64,000 nucleotides of DNA from Bolinopsis microptera (Eukaryota > Ctenophora > Tentaculata > Lobata > Bolinopsidae): contig NC_087076.1 in NCBI RefSeq assembly GCF_026151205.1, forward strand, positions 12,066,902-12,130,901, given 5' to 3'. Position 1 is the first letter of the stretch. Every line of letters begins with the position of its first letter. Both the position numbers and the translations under genes were made by a program. The notes under the pieces were generated by a model. That model did not search any database. It was given only the letters and a program-made list of their open reading frames with translations, and was not told where the DNA came from. Positions 59,301 to 64,000 of the stretch are shown here, piece after piece.

Positions 59301-62145
59301 CAGTCGAGGGTCTGATGCTGTACATTGTCAGTGTAACAGCTGACAACAGTTATCAACACTTTATGCCCTGGCTGTTTACATCCGATGCCTGTGAGCAAAC
59401 TTCATGCTTTCCTGCGCATAGGCCTCCATGCAGGCATTAGAACTAATCTGTGTTCTAAGGATATGTTGGTTGGCATGGGCAAATCAAACCATCCCCTCGA
59501 GCTTGATGCACTCGGCAAAAGTTTGATCCCTGTAACAGTTGCCCACTCTCGCAACAAGCTTGTTATACCGCATCCGAAAGCAGAGAAACTATTTTGAGGT
59601 AAAGATACTTCAATCCCAAGATTGTTCCAAGCTATGAAGAAGGGAGTCTCAAGGGGTAGAGAACTCATTCAAGAACACTGTAACTTTGAAGGAGAGGCTT
59701 TCCAACCATCTTCTGACGGAGTAGAGAGTGACGAAGCGGAAACAGATGATGAAGAAGAGGAAGTGGAGGATATTGACTCATCAGAGGAATGGGCGAAAAT
59801 AGTAACTGTGTATGGTGATGCTCTGCATCATGATACGGCTGTTGAGGTTTGCCTCAATGGAGGGCGAGATCGAATGCCATCCCAGTCAAGATTTTAGCGA
59901 CTCCAGGGCCATAAACAAGCGAAGATATCACTTAATATCACATGTGATCACGCAGCTGATGGTAACTGCAAGATTCTTTCAGTTGGAGATAGAGCATGGT
60001 TTCTCGTTAAGCGGATGATCAGGAAAACGGAAACAGAGATCGTGAAGGTGAGAAGAAAGGCTTTATTCCTCTCGTACCGGTTGCGGTCAGGGTTGGGGTC
60101 ATCAGTGAGTTGCGTCCCTACTAACTCAATTTGCCATGGCCATCGAAGTGAGCATTACATATATGGCTGATATCATATCTGGATGGCCAACTTCTTCTGA
60201 GCACATCAGTGAATAAAATACTGCTTTTGGGTGATATTTAAGCGATTATATCTATTGTGATGTTGTAGTGATGAACAACAACAGTGATGTTGTACTGATA
60301 ATTGTTTTGCTAGGTGCCTACATGATTTTATTTCCTTCAAATGAAAAATTTGTAAAAAACCCAAAAAAACCCAAAAAAACCCAACTCCTACCCTGAAAAA
60401 GGTCATACTGGGATTGGGTTTTTTTGGGTTACACCCCCCCCAGACTGTGAATGTGACTAGTCTTTGCCGGTGTCTGCGCGGTTTCTTAGTGGCTGCTCGT
60501 ATAGGTTGTGAGCTCTGATTACTTTGGCATCCTGGACTGTTCTGTGACGCTTGTAAACGTTTGAGATTTTATAAGTGGCTGGTCCTGACTCCTAGCTTGA
60601 AGCGTTTGTCAAGGTTTATTGGTGAAAGTAAACTATTCAAATGATAAGGTTTAATAATTATATTTTAATGGAAACTAACTTTTTGACTTGCGTAAAACGT
60701 GGTCAACCCCTTCAACTGAACTTGAAATTATTAACATCCCATAGCGCCCTGACGATGGGAGGTGAGGTTGATGAGGACGGCGAGGAAGAGGAACCCTCAA
60801 TCGGAGATCTTATCATGCATTTTATCGCTCTCTTCTGGAAAGTTCTCTTCTCAATCGTTCCTCCGAGGTCAGTGGACAGAATAGAAATATGTGCATGAGT
60901 TAATTATCTGACAGCCTTATGCTACTCATTCTGTAAAGAAGTTCAGACGGAAAATCATGAAAAGTATAAATCAGAGTGAAGCAAGTGGAGCGTCAACGTA
61001 ATTGTCGAGTTATTTAAAAGTTTGATAATTCCTATTTTGCTGGACTCAGTAATTAAACGATTGGTTAAACCTCAGGTTCTGTGGCTCTGGGTACCCTGCG
61101 TTTGTGGTGTCTCTCTTTTTCATTGGTGTGTTGACCGCCATTGTGGAACAGATTGCCAGTTTACTGGGTTGTGTCTGGGGCATCAAACAGGCTGTTTCTG
61201 GTATTACTTTAGTGGCTCTGGGTACAAGTTTGCCCGACACTTTCGCTTCTAGGTCTGCTGCTATTCACGATGATTCCGCAGATGCTGCCATTGGCAACGT
61301 CACAGGTAATTAGCTAATTAATTAATTGATAGTTCCTTCTTAAATTGCAAATTTTTGACTAATATATCTTCTAACTTAAGTTCTGCAGAAGTCAATATAA
61401 TGAGCTTTCTTAAATATGATTGTTAAGTTTTCTAAATCAAATCCTCAGGAAGTAACTCGGTGAATGTATTCTTGGGTTTGGGACTACCCTGGTTGCTGGC
61501 AGTTTTCTGGAAAAAGGCTGATCAGAGCGGTATGTCAGATATTTTAGAACTTTGACTCTTTGGTGGTTAATGCTCCACCTAGGTGCCATCGAATAAATAC
61601 GATAACTGGATAATCGTCAAATTTTGACAGACAATTGTACAAATCGTGCATTCATCTTATAATCATTTGTTTTGATCCTGATTCCGGCCATTACTTAACA
61701 AAACCATCCCAGGACCCTTTATGGTTGGCACCTTTAACCTCGAGTTTTCTGTGATCTTATTTGTCATGTTGGCTTTGTTTGCTCTTCTTACTCTCATCCT
61801 ACGTCGAGTGGTGAGTTTACTTAATTAACTATTAATTATACTTAATTATTAATTAATAATATGATACCTAATAAATAATTTTTTAAGTTTGACTATCAGA
61901 AATTTGTTTTTTTCCTCTATAGATTACTAGAAGTAGATCATACTAAAAATAAAATCCATCTAAAGCCTGAAGATGGTTGTCTGTGAGTGTTCTAAATGTC
62001 CTCCCTTTCATTTCAGATACTGGGTGGTGAACTCGGAGGCAGCACTGTTGTCAAATTCATGACCGGTTCAATATGCTTATTGCTCTGGTCTACCTACATC
62101 ATCGTGGCATCTCTGAAAGCCTACGGAATCATTAACATTGGTTGA
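37769..62145 (+). CDS. Sodium/calcium exchanger (NCX, SLC8/Calx family), 22-exon gene model
   Basis: The product is an antiporter that uses the Na+ gradient to move Ca2+ across the plasma membrane. Joined exons: 37769-38336, 38488-38570, 39429-39539, 42131-42216, 42390-42614, 44411-44577, 45934-46060, 46976-47035, 47724-47799, 48128-48145, 48529-48630, 50346-50508, 51769-52077, 52874-53009, 55007-55136, 55839-55905, 56403-56505, 60745-60867, 61076-61305, 61449-61529, 61713-61810, 62017-62145. They total 3,192 nt (1,063 aa), close to the roughly 900-1,000 aa usual for NCX. All introns are GT-AG and all phases match. Alpha-1 motif GSSAPEI lies near residue 122 and GSAAFN near 161; alpha-2 motif GTSLPDT lies near 934 and GNVTGSN near 958. 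Hydrophobic segments are near residues 53-79, 111-137, 155-176, 191-211, 220-239, 865-883, 892-914, 926-946, 956-980, 996-1018 and 1032-1056. Two Calx-beta-like domains occupy about 480-595 and 699-810. The start ATG has A at -3 and an in-frame TAA about 30 nt upstream. I see no signal peptide, so an upstream coding exon cannot be fully excluded. Family assignment is secure; individual small exons are less so. Confidence 0.93.
38488..38570 (+). CDS. NCX exon 2: TM segment after alpha-1
   Basis: This 83-nt exon completes the Gly codon split at the exon 1 donor and encodes [19 protein letters not shown] and onward, residues 190-217. The hydrophobic segment matches the NCX helix that follows the alpha-1 repeat (pattern VFxxTAxWSxFAYxW). 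The acceptor is CACAG and the donor GTAAGA. The exon ends in phase 0. Confidence 0.93.
39068..39232. repeat. 17-19-bp minisatellite with GCACGT, seven copies, NCX intron 2
   Basis: Units of GAATGAAGTTGCACGTGG and variants, in the intron between exons 2 and 3. Confidence 0.92.
39429..39539 (+). CDS. NCX exon 3: TM5 region and start of cytosolic loop
   Basis: This exon encodes residues 218-254, beginning [20 protein letters not shown]. That corresponds to the family pattern VExWEgLLTFxFFP followed by a helix. It ends with a short basic stretch (GKK) and donor GTAATT. The acceptor is TTGCAG; the exon is 37 codons, phase 0 at both ends. Confidence 0.92.
42131..42216 (+). CDS. NCX exon 4: juxtamembrane basic segment
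   Basis: This exon encodes residues 255-282 plus two bases of the next codon. It begins [11 protein letters not shown] and is followed by hydrophilic sequence. The basic run just after TM5 sits where the XIP autoinhibitory segment lies in vertebrate NCX, but sequence similarity to XIP is weak. The acceptor TTTGTTTCAG and donor GTATGT are strong. Confidence 0.85.
42390..42614 (+). CDS. NCX exon 5: cytosolic loop
   Basis: This exon encodes residues 283-357 plus a split Arg codon. It is hydrophilic, Ala/Pro/Glu/Asp rich, with KWAALRN and [10 protein letters not shown] stretches. Acceptor CTCTTAG is chosen because it alone keeps the incoming phase (GA|G). The donor is CAG|GTTGGT; an alternative GTAACC four bases downstream would put the next exon in a frame that stops within 20 codons. 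No domain is recognised. Confidence 0.82.
42829..43000. mobile_element. 172-bp MITE, PIF/Harbinger-like, in NCX intron 5
   Basis: Terminal inverted repeats of about 28 bp start GGGGTCGTTCACATAATACG and differ at one position. The element is flanked by TAA at 42826-42828 and 43001-43003. A three-base TNA-type target duplication is the mark of the PIF/Harbinger superfamily. It has no coding capacity. Confidence 0.85.
44411..44577 (+). CDS. NCX exon 6: cytosolic loop, basic helix
   Basis: This exon encodes residues 358-413 plus one base. It begins [19 protein letters not shown], which resembles the AFYRxQATRLMTGAG helix that precedes the Calx-beta domains in vertebrate NCX1. It ends with a charged helix ([13 protein letters not shown]). 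The acceptor is TTACAACAG. Donor GTTAGT is required to avoid the TAG that follows in frame. Confidence 0.87.
45517..45611. repeat. 9-bp ACCTGGTT-type tandem repeat, NCX intron 6
   Basis: TTACCTGGT units alternate with GGATACCTGGTAA variants. Confidence 0.85.
45934..46060 (+). CDS. NCX exon 7: cytosolic loop before the first Calx-beta domain
   Basis: This exon encodes residues 414-455 plus two bases: [20 protein letters not shown], followed by [17 protein letters not shown]. The FFYF and VTYQ stretches suggest an ordered beta segment near the start of the Calx-beta region. The acceptor is CCTCCTCAG and the donor GTAAGT. Phases 1 in and 2 out match the neighbouring exons. Confidence 0.87.
46976..47035 (+). 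CDS. NCX exon 8: 60-nt symmetric small exon
   Basis: This 60-nt exon enters and leaves in phase 2, so it can be included or skipped without changing the frame. It encodes about 20 hydrophilic residues ([19 protein letters not shown]). The acceptor is a clean CCCCCTTTTCACAG and the donor GTGGGT. Skipping it would join exon 7 to exon 9 in frame. It is a good candidate for alternative splicing. Confidence 0.72.
47724..47799 (+). CDS. NCX exon 9: acidic linker into first Calx-beta domain
   Basis: This exon encodes residues 476-501, [20 protein letters not shown] followed by TALIQ. The last residues plausibly form the first strand of the Calx-beta fold. Acceptor CCCCTTTTCAG and donor GTGAGA are good. 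The exon ends in phase 0. Confidence 0.85.
48128..48145 (+). CDS. NCX exon 10: 18-nt microexon (DGTLSK)
   Basis: This six-codon exon lies between TTGTTTTTAG and GTTAGT, phase 0 on both sides. Its product fills the turn between two Calx-beta strands, where other NCX proteins have a Gly/Asp loop. Without it the two strands join directly. RNA evidence would be needed to show whether it is constitutive. Confidence 0.65.
48529..48630 (+). CDS. NCX exon 11: first Calx-beta domain, central strands
   Basis: This exon encodes residues 508-541, including [20 protein letters not shown]. It matches the Calx-beta signature VxFxTxDGTAxxgxDYxxxxG, keeping the RDG aspartate, the Gly-Ser-Ala turn and the Asp-Tyr pair. 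Acceptor CCCTTTTTCAG and donor TTG|GTAGGA. The 3' end of the exon and its donor are duplicated 76 bp downstream (48674-48714). Confidence 0.93.
48598..48714 (+). repeat. Tandem duplication of the exon 11 3' end and its splice donor
   Basis: The 41 nt at 48598-48638, containing the end of exon 11 and its GTAGGA donor, recur without change at 48674-48714. The repeat period is 76 bp. Use of the second donor would shift the reading frame, because 76 is not a multiple of three, so the first donor is taken as the functional one. Confidence 0.85.
50246..50275 (+). other. Candidate 30-nt alternative microexon inside NCX intron 11
   Basis: Ten codons ([10 protein letters not shown]) lie between a strong acceptor (CCTTTTTGTTTACAG) and a strong donor (GTACGT). 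The segment is open and phase 0 on both sides, so it could be spliced between exons 11 and 12. Inclusion would add ten residues in the middle of the first Calx-beta domain. It is left out of the main model because the domain aligns better without it. Confidence 0.35.
50346..50508 (+). CDS. NCX exon 12: first Calx-beta domain, last strands
   Basis: This exon encodes residues 542-595 plus one base, beginning [16 protein letters not shown] and ending [10 protein letters not shown]. The strand order is that of Calx-beta. The two acidic clusters that hold Ca2+ in vertebrate NCX1 CBD1 are here ILHHEVES and LDMS. The acceptor is ATTTTCAG and the donor GTGAGT. Confidence 0.93.
50922..51000. repeat. 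12-bp repeat (TTTACCACGTGT) with six CACGTG motifs, NCX intron 12
   Basis: Perfect units except one ATCATGTG variant. It is one of several unrelated arrays in the window that contain CACGTG. Confidence 0.93.
51769..52077 (+). CDS. NCX exon 13: Ser/Lys/Gln-rich repeat insert between Calx-beta domains
   Basis: This 309-nt exon is phase 1 at both ends and therefore a potential cassette. It encodes about 103 residues of low complexity: YSKQHS, VSKQQS and related hexapeptides, then a Ser/Lys tail ([14 protein letters not shown]). The DNA is an imperfect 18-bp tandem repeat around AAACAACACAGCTACTCA. It lies exactly between the two Calx-beta domains, where NCX proteins normally have only a few residues. 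The acceptor is TATGTCTCAG and the donor GTAAGA. It keeps the frame open across the whole exon, which a random minisatellite would not guarantee. Confidence 0.78.
52141..52285. repeat. Three-copy ~50-bp repeat, NCX intron 13
   Basis: CAATACTCACTGATATT and ATTATATATTGAACAACGCA recur, with the third copy truncated. Confidence 0.85.
52874..53009 (+). CDS. NCX exon 14: second Calx-beta domain, first strands
   Basis: This exon encodes residues 699-743 plus two bases. It begins [19 protein letters not shown] and continues [20 protein letters not shown], the pattern of a Calx-beta A-B-C strand set (xFxxxxxxVxE, then VxRxGGxxGxVxVxY). The donor is AT|GTGGGT; joined to exon 15 this restores YRTIDATA, which matches the YKTIEGTA of NCX CBD2. 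That match is what fixes the donor. Confidence 0.87.
53142..54190. repeat. 62-bp satellite, 17 copies, NCX intron 14
   Basis: The unit contains AAATACAGAATGCCCATACT and GTATAGTTTCTCATATTAGC. Periods are 62 bp except one 56-bp and one 67-bp unit. Copies differ mainly at CCCATA/CCCGTA and CTGAAA/CTGTAA, so subfamilies can be traced along the array. Confidence 0.97.
55007..55136 (+). CDS. NCX exon 15: second Calx-beta domain, central strands
   Basis: This exon encodes residues 744-787, with [20 protein letters not shown] and then [18 protein letters not shown]. The conserved TA, DY, G-L-F and GE-KTI positions of Calx-beta are all present. The acidic loop that follows in CBD2 (IDDEEYE-like) is replaced by INPNAH. 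The acceptor is TTTCCCTCAG and the donor GTGAGA. Confidence 0.9.
55512..55550. repeat. Perfect 39-nt palindrome (19-bp arms), NCX intron 15
   Basis: Arms TCTCCTGCAGGGTCTTGTT and its exact complement are separated by one C. Transcribed RNA would fold to a strong hairpin, though the tiny loop would force a few central pairs open. Confidence 0.95.
55568..55812. repeat. 43-bp tandem repeat, six copies, next to NCX exon 16
   Basis: The unit has CACTAGCCCCTCCAGGATCA and AAGTTATGATACTGACT. The last unit ends about 27 bp before the exon 16 start, so the repeat contributes to the region of the branch point. Confidence 0.93.
55839..55905 (+). CDS. NCX exon 16: last strand of second Calx-beta domain
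   Basis: This exon encodes residues 788-809 plus one base: [20 protein letters not shown]. It supplies the final Calx-beta strand (xVTIxDD-like, here VITICKTE). The acceptor is TTGCCCTACAG and the donor GTTCGT. A 43-bp tandem array ends about 27 bp upstream, so the acceptor sits at its edge. Confidence 0.85.
56403..56505 (+). CDS. NCX exon 17: loop between second Calx-beta domain and TM helix
   Basis: This exon encodes residues 810-843 plus two bases, including [20 protein letters not shown] and QFT. The YLEQFT stretch matches the WREQFIEA segment that leads into the C-terminal membrane half of NCX1. The acceptor is GATTGTGCAG and the donor GTAACG. It is followed by the largest intron (4,239 bp), which holds a transposon. 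Confidence 0.88.
57106..57231 (+). CDS. Short open frame with a Cys-rich motif inside the transposon
   Basis: This 41-codon ATG frame contains [10 protein letters not shown], a CxxCxxC arrangement with another Cys five residues upstream, as seen in small zinc-binding modules. It lies within the 3.6-kb transposon, just outside the LINE relic. It may be a remnant of a transposon gene or chance. Confidence 0.2.
   Translation: MSRSSRYNPYECTKWKCAKCGKCVLLSWKEAMTKVKASQST
57247..58265 (-). mobile_element. Decayed LINE retrotransposon fragment (endonuclease start plus C-terminal tail)
   Basis: Read on the minus strand from about 58265, the sequence encodes [20 protein letters not shown], then a LALQES stretch typical of the AP-endonuclease domain. 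It continues [20 protein letters not shown] and [12 protein letters not shown]. It then jumps to the segment after the reverse transcriptase: [31 protein letters not shown], and finally [15 protein letters not shown] stop codon, at least two frameshifts (one near 57400) and loss of the reverse-transcriptase core mark it as dead. The peptide pattern is that of invertebrate RTE/CR1-like LINEs; the exact clade is not certain. Confidence 0.85.
59385..59597 (+). pseudogene. Hypothetical transposon open frame, 70 codons
   Basis: This ATG-started frame within the 3.6-kb element encodes [18 protein letters not shown] followed by a region with basic and hydrophobic positions ending [10 protein letters not shown] do not recognise a family. 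An acidic frame follows a few dozen bases later, so the two may be parts of one degraded gene. Confidence 0.25.
59634..59897 (+). pseudogene. Hypothetical acidic transposon open frame, 87 codons
   Basis: This ATG-started frame begins [15 protein letters not shown] and has a strongly acidic run ([18 protein letters not shown]). The next stretch (59903-60090) is open in another frame, suggesting a frameshift. There is no recognisable domain; it is probably a piece of a protein carried by the surrounding element. Confidence 0.3.
60745..60867 (+). CDS. NCX exon 18: acidic segment and first helix of C-terminal half
   Basis: This exon encodes residues 844-884 plus two bases. It begins [20 protein letters not shown], an acidic stretch as in NCX1 (SAGEDDDDDE-like), followed by [20 protein letters not shown], the near-universal NCX helix. 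The acceptor is CATCCCATAG and the donor GTCAGT. Confidence 0.95.
61076..61305 (+). CDS. NCX exon 19: alpha-2 repeat
   Basis: This exon encodes residues 885-961. A hydrophobic helix ([19 protein letters not shown]) is followed by the alpha-2 ion-binding core [20 protein letters not shown] and IGNVT. The Thr-Ser, Pro-Asp and Asn-Val-Thr positions used for ion coordination are present. The acceptor is AACCTCAG and the donor GTAATT. Confidence 0.96.
61449..61529 (+). CDS. NCX exon 20: end of alpha-2 repeat
   Basis: This exon encodes residues 962-988: [20 protein letters not shown] and a short polar end. The SNSVNVFLG motif is conserved in NCX. The LPW variant, in place of the VAW of vertebrates, is a minor difference. 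The acceptor is AATCCTCAG and the donor GTATGT. Confidence 0.95.
61713..61810 (+). CDS. NCX exon 21: penultimate helix
   Basis: This exon encodes residues 989-1021, with [20 protein letters not shown] and a continuing hydrophobic run ending LRRV. It matches the NCX helix before the RRxxxGGELGG segment. The acceptor is ACCATCCCAG and the donor GTGAGT. Confidence 0.95.
62017..62145 (+). CDS. NCX exon 22: last helix and stop
   Basis: This exon encodes residues 1022-1063 and TGA. It begins [20 protein letters not shown] and ends in a hydrophobic helix plus a short tail. The GGELGG motif is a family hallmark. No AATAAA or ATTAAA is seen in the next 570 bp; TATAAA variants occur near 62483 and 62676, so the 3' end is uncertain. 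Confidence 0.95.
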   Translation: MLGGELGGSTVVKFMTGSICLLLWSTYIIVASLKAYGIINIG

Positions 62146-64000
62146 AGAAATACGGGGAAGACCCGTTAATTCTATTTCGCGGGATATTATTTATTAGCTC
62201 AAACTCATTAGGTCGTTGTTTCACTAACTTTTCTTACCTACCTCTAGAATCTACTCTGTCTTAGATATTGGTTGGGGAATTTACTATGAAATGTGCCTGA
62301 AACAAAACTCTTGAAGGGGCGCAGTTTCATCCTTTGTTATTGCAGAAGATGTTTTGTATCCATTGTAGGAGTAGGATTAGTACGTTAACGGTTGACTTAA
62401 TCGCTGTTTCCAATATTTGGCACCAAATGCCATGATCTTCTTTCTTGATTCTACGAATCAGCTCGACTGAACAAGATGTTTTTATAAAGCTAACAAAGTA
62501 GGATATAACATTGATAACAAGATCAAAGATTTCTTCGTGATGTCACAACTCAAGGGTCATTTATTTCGGACATTTTTCAGGGAATATACCGTTCTTTGTC
62601 TGTTTGGTGAAAGAATTTTGTAGATATTTCTGTTGATTCGATATGTGATATATGAGATGTATTTTTATGAACGTTTTATAAAACATGGTTGTCTGGCTTT
62701 TGTGCATACACCGAACTTGTCACAGGGAGACTAAAGTGCAAAGTAACTGCTCCTGACTGCTGCAGCTGACTGCTGGTACAATTTCACATTAAGGTTTTAG
62801 CAGATGCTTCAGTTTAGGGTTACTAAAACTAAGCTTGCTAATCTATTGCTCGATTCTCTCACGTATGCGAGCTGAAGCTTGAAAAGAGCACCGCGCATTG
62901 GGATTGGCGTGCCATGTCAGAGTTAGGGTTGGGGTCAAAGTAACGGGTCAGATGTGAGCTATTATATAACGTATCCTCCGAAAGCGCATCCAATTTGATA
63001 CGATACTTACTGGGCGGCGCTCAGCCTGTCATTCCGCCTAATATCTATTCGGATTATGGACATAAATATAATCGCTCCTACTAAATCGCTCGCCCAAATT
63101 TTAAGAAAATTCTTGTGAAAAGGCCTTTTGGGTGTGAAATTGATCTAAATCGGTGTATTACTATTTTGGACGCTGATTCCGAATCACCCCACATGACATG
63201 AAGTAGGATAAAAATGCTTCCACGGAGAGTTATGGGCAACAAAACCGTTTTAGTCACGTGACAGGCTAGTAAACCATGAATTCGATTGTTTAGGGTTCAG
63301 GTTAGGGTTAGGGTTGTGGTAAGGGTTATGGTTAGCTTCGGGGTTATTACTGGGCCGCGCTCAGCCTGTCATTCCGCCAAATCTATATATGTTAATGAAC
63401 ATAATAGCCTGGGGTCCTCAGGTAACGGGGTTATGGTTTAGTCTATGTAATAAGCGCCATGAGTTGGCACAGAATTTTTTGTCTCTGATTTTGATAAATT
63501 TGGTACCAAAAGTTCCCTCTAAGTGTGAATAATGCAAATTCACCGTGTAGCAAAATAACGTCGAGCTATATGTGGGCCTCCTGTGCATTACAAGAATGTA
63601 CAAAGGACGAAAAATGGGTAATTTATTGCTTAAAATGCCTATAACTCCTAAAATATTGAATATTTTGAAATAATTATTACAGTATTATATATATATTATA
63701 TATATATCGTAATGAACTTAGTCAGACGCAACTTTTGGTACCAAAATTAAAATATTTGAAGCACCAAATTTTTTTTTAATTTGTTCAAAATTTCACACAA
63801 TTTCACACACACACAATTTCACCCTTGTGTTCAGATTGAAACATTTTGAAAATAATTTTCCTTTAAATCTTAAAATATTAGTACTAAAAGTTTCGTCTCG
63901 ATGAGCTGATTACGATTCCACAATAATTATGTGATAATAACTGAAAATGTGAAAGTTATAAGCCAAAAACTAAAAATTTGCGCGAAAAAAGTACGCGCGG
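62146..64000. other. NCX 3' flank, no further gene seen
   Basis: This stretch holds the probable 3' UTR. A two-copy ~55-bp repeat shares CGCTCAGCCTGTCATTCCGC (about 63009-63070 and 63349-63405). A short telomere-like run (GGTTAGGGTTAGGGTTG) lies near 63300. No coding sequence is recognised. Confidence 0.6.

Larger units (their letters stand above)
56860..60441. mobile_element. DNA-transposon-like element with 28-bp terminal inverted repeats, in NCX intron 17
   Basis: The ends are perfect 28-bp inverted repeats: eight G, TGT, then AACCCAAAAAAACCCAA (56860-56887), mirrored at 60414-60441. The direct hexamer AGACTG flanks both sides (56854-56859 and 60442-60447), as expected of a target-site duplication. 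Each end also carries an inner inverted copy of the AACCC/A7 motif, so each terminus can fold on itself. A block of about 57 bp near each end (56881-56937 and about 60371-60430) is in direct orientation. The interior holds a decayed LINE piece and a few short open frames but no transposase I recognise. The superfamily is unknown; a 6-bp duplication is unusual. Confidence 0.75.

Noticed and set aside
40180-63340. Telomere-like GGTTAGGG runs (40186, 44254-44296, 63292-63340)
   Set aside because: Each holds only two to four imperfect units, too few and too irregular to call a telomere or an internal telomeric array.

Overview
This window is animal nuclear DNA: AT-rich, full of tandem repeats, and holding one recognisable protein-coding gene split into many exons with GT-AG introns. 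That gene is a plasma-membrane sodium/calcium exchanger of the NCX (SLC8/Calx) type on the + strand, at about 37,769-62,145. I could join 22 exons in one unbroken frame of 3,192 nt (1,063 residues plus stop), and every junction phase agrees. The diverged but clear NCX protein, many introns of 143 bp to 4.2 kb, and abundant minisatellites and small transposon relics suggest a marine invertebrate, possibly an early-branching one such as a cnidarian or ctenophore. That placement is inference; nothing here fixes the phylum.

Layout. Positions 1-37,700 hold no gene I can support. They carry a 296-bp MITE with TA target duplication (1600-1895), an inverted pair of 66-bp sequences (4381-4446 and 9455-9520), and many tandem arrays. 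The largest arrays are a 21-bp unit containing CACGTG (10551-11070), a 20-bp unit (14938-15575), a 32-bp unit (15796-17140), long CT, CTC and GA/GGGA tracts, and a 19-bp unit (28363-28582). A LINE 3'-end fragment lies at 35172-35345.

The NCX gene fills most of the rest. Exon 1 encodes the first membrane segments and most of the alpha-1 repeat. Exons 4-9 encode the long cytosolic loop, exons 9-12 a first Calx-beta-like domain, exon 13 a Ser/Lys/Gln-rich repetitive insert made from an 18-bp repeat, exons 14-16 a second Calx-beta-like domain, and exons 17-22 the C-terminal membrane half with the alpha-2 repeat. The ion-transport motifs are intact. The acidic clusters that bind regulatory Ca2+ in the Calx-beta domains of classical NCX proteins appear largely replaced in both domains.

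The introns contain a 172-bp MITE with TAA target duplication, a 17-copy 62-bp satellite, a 43-bp array next to exon 16, a perfect 19-bp-arm palindrome, and a 3,582-bp transposon-like element (56860-60441) with 28-bp perfect terminal inverted repeats and a 6-bp target duplication. That element contains a decayed LINE fragment. Downstream of the gene (62,146-64,000) there is only non-coding sequence with a two-copy repeat.
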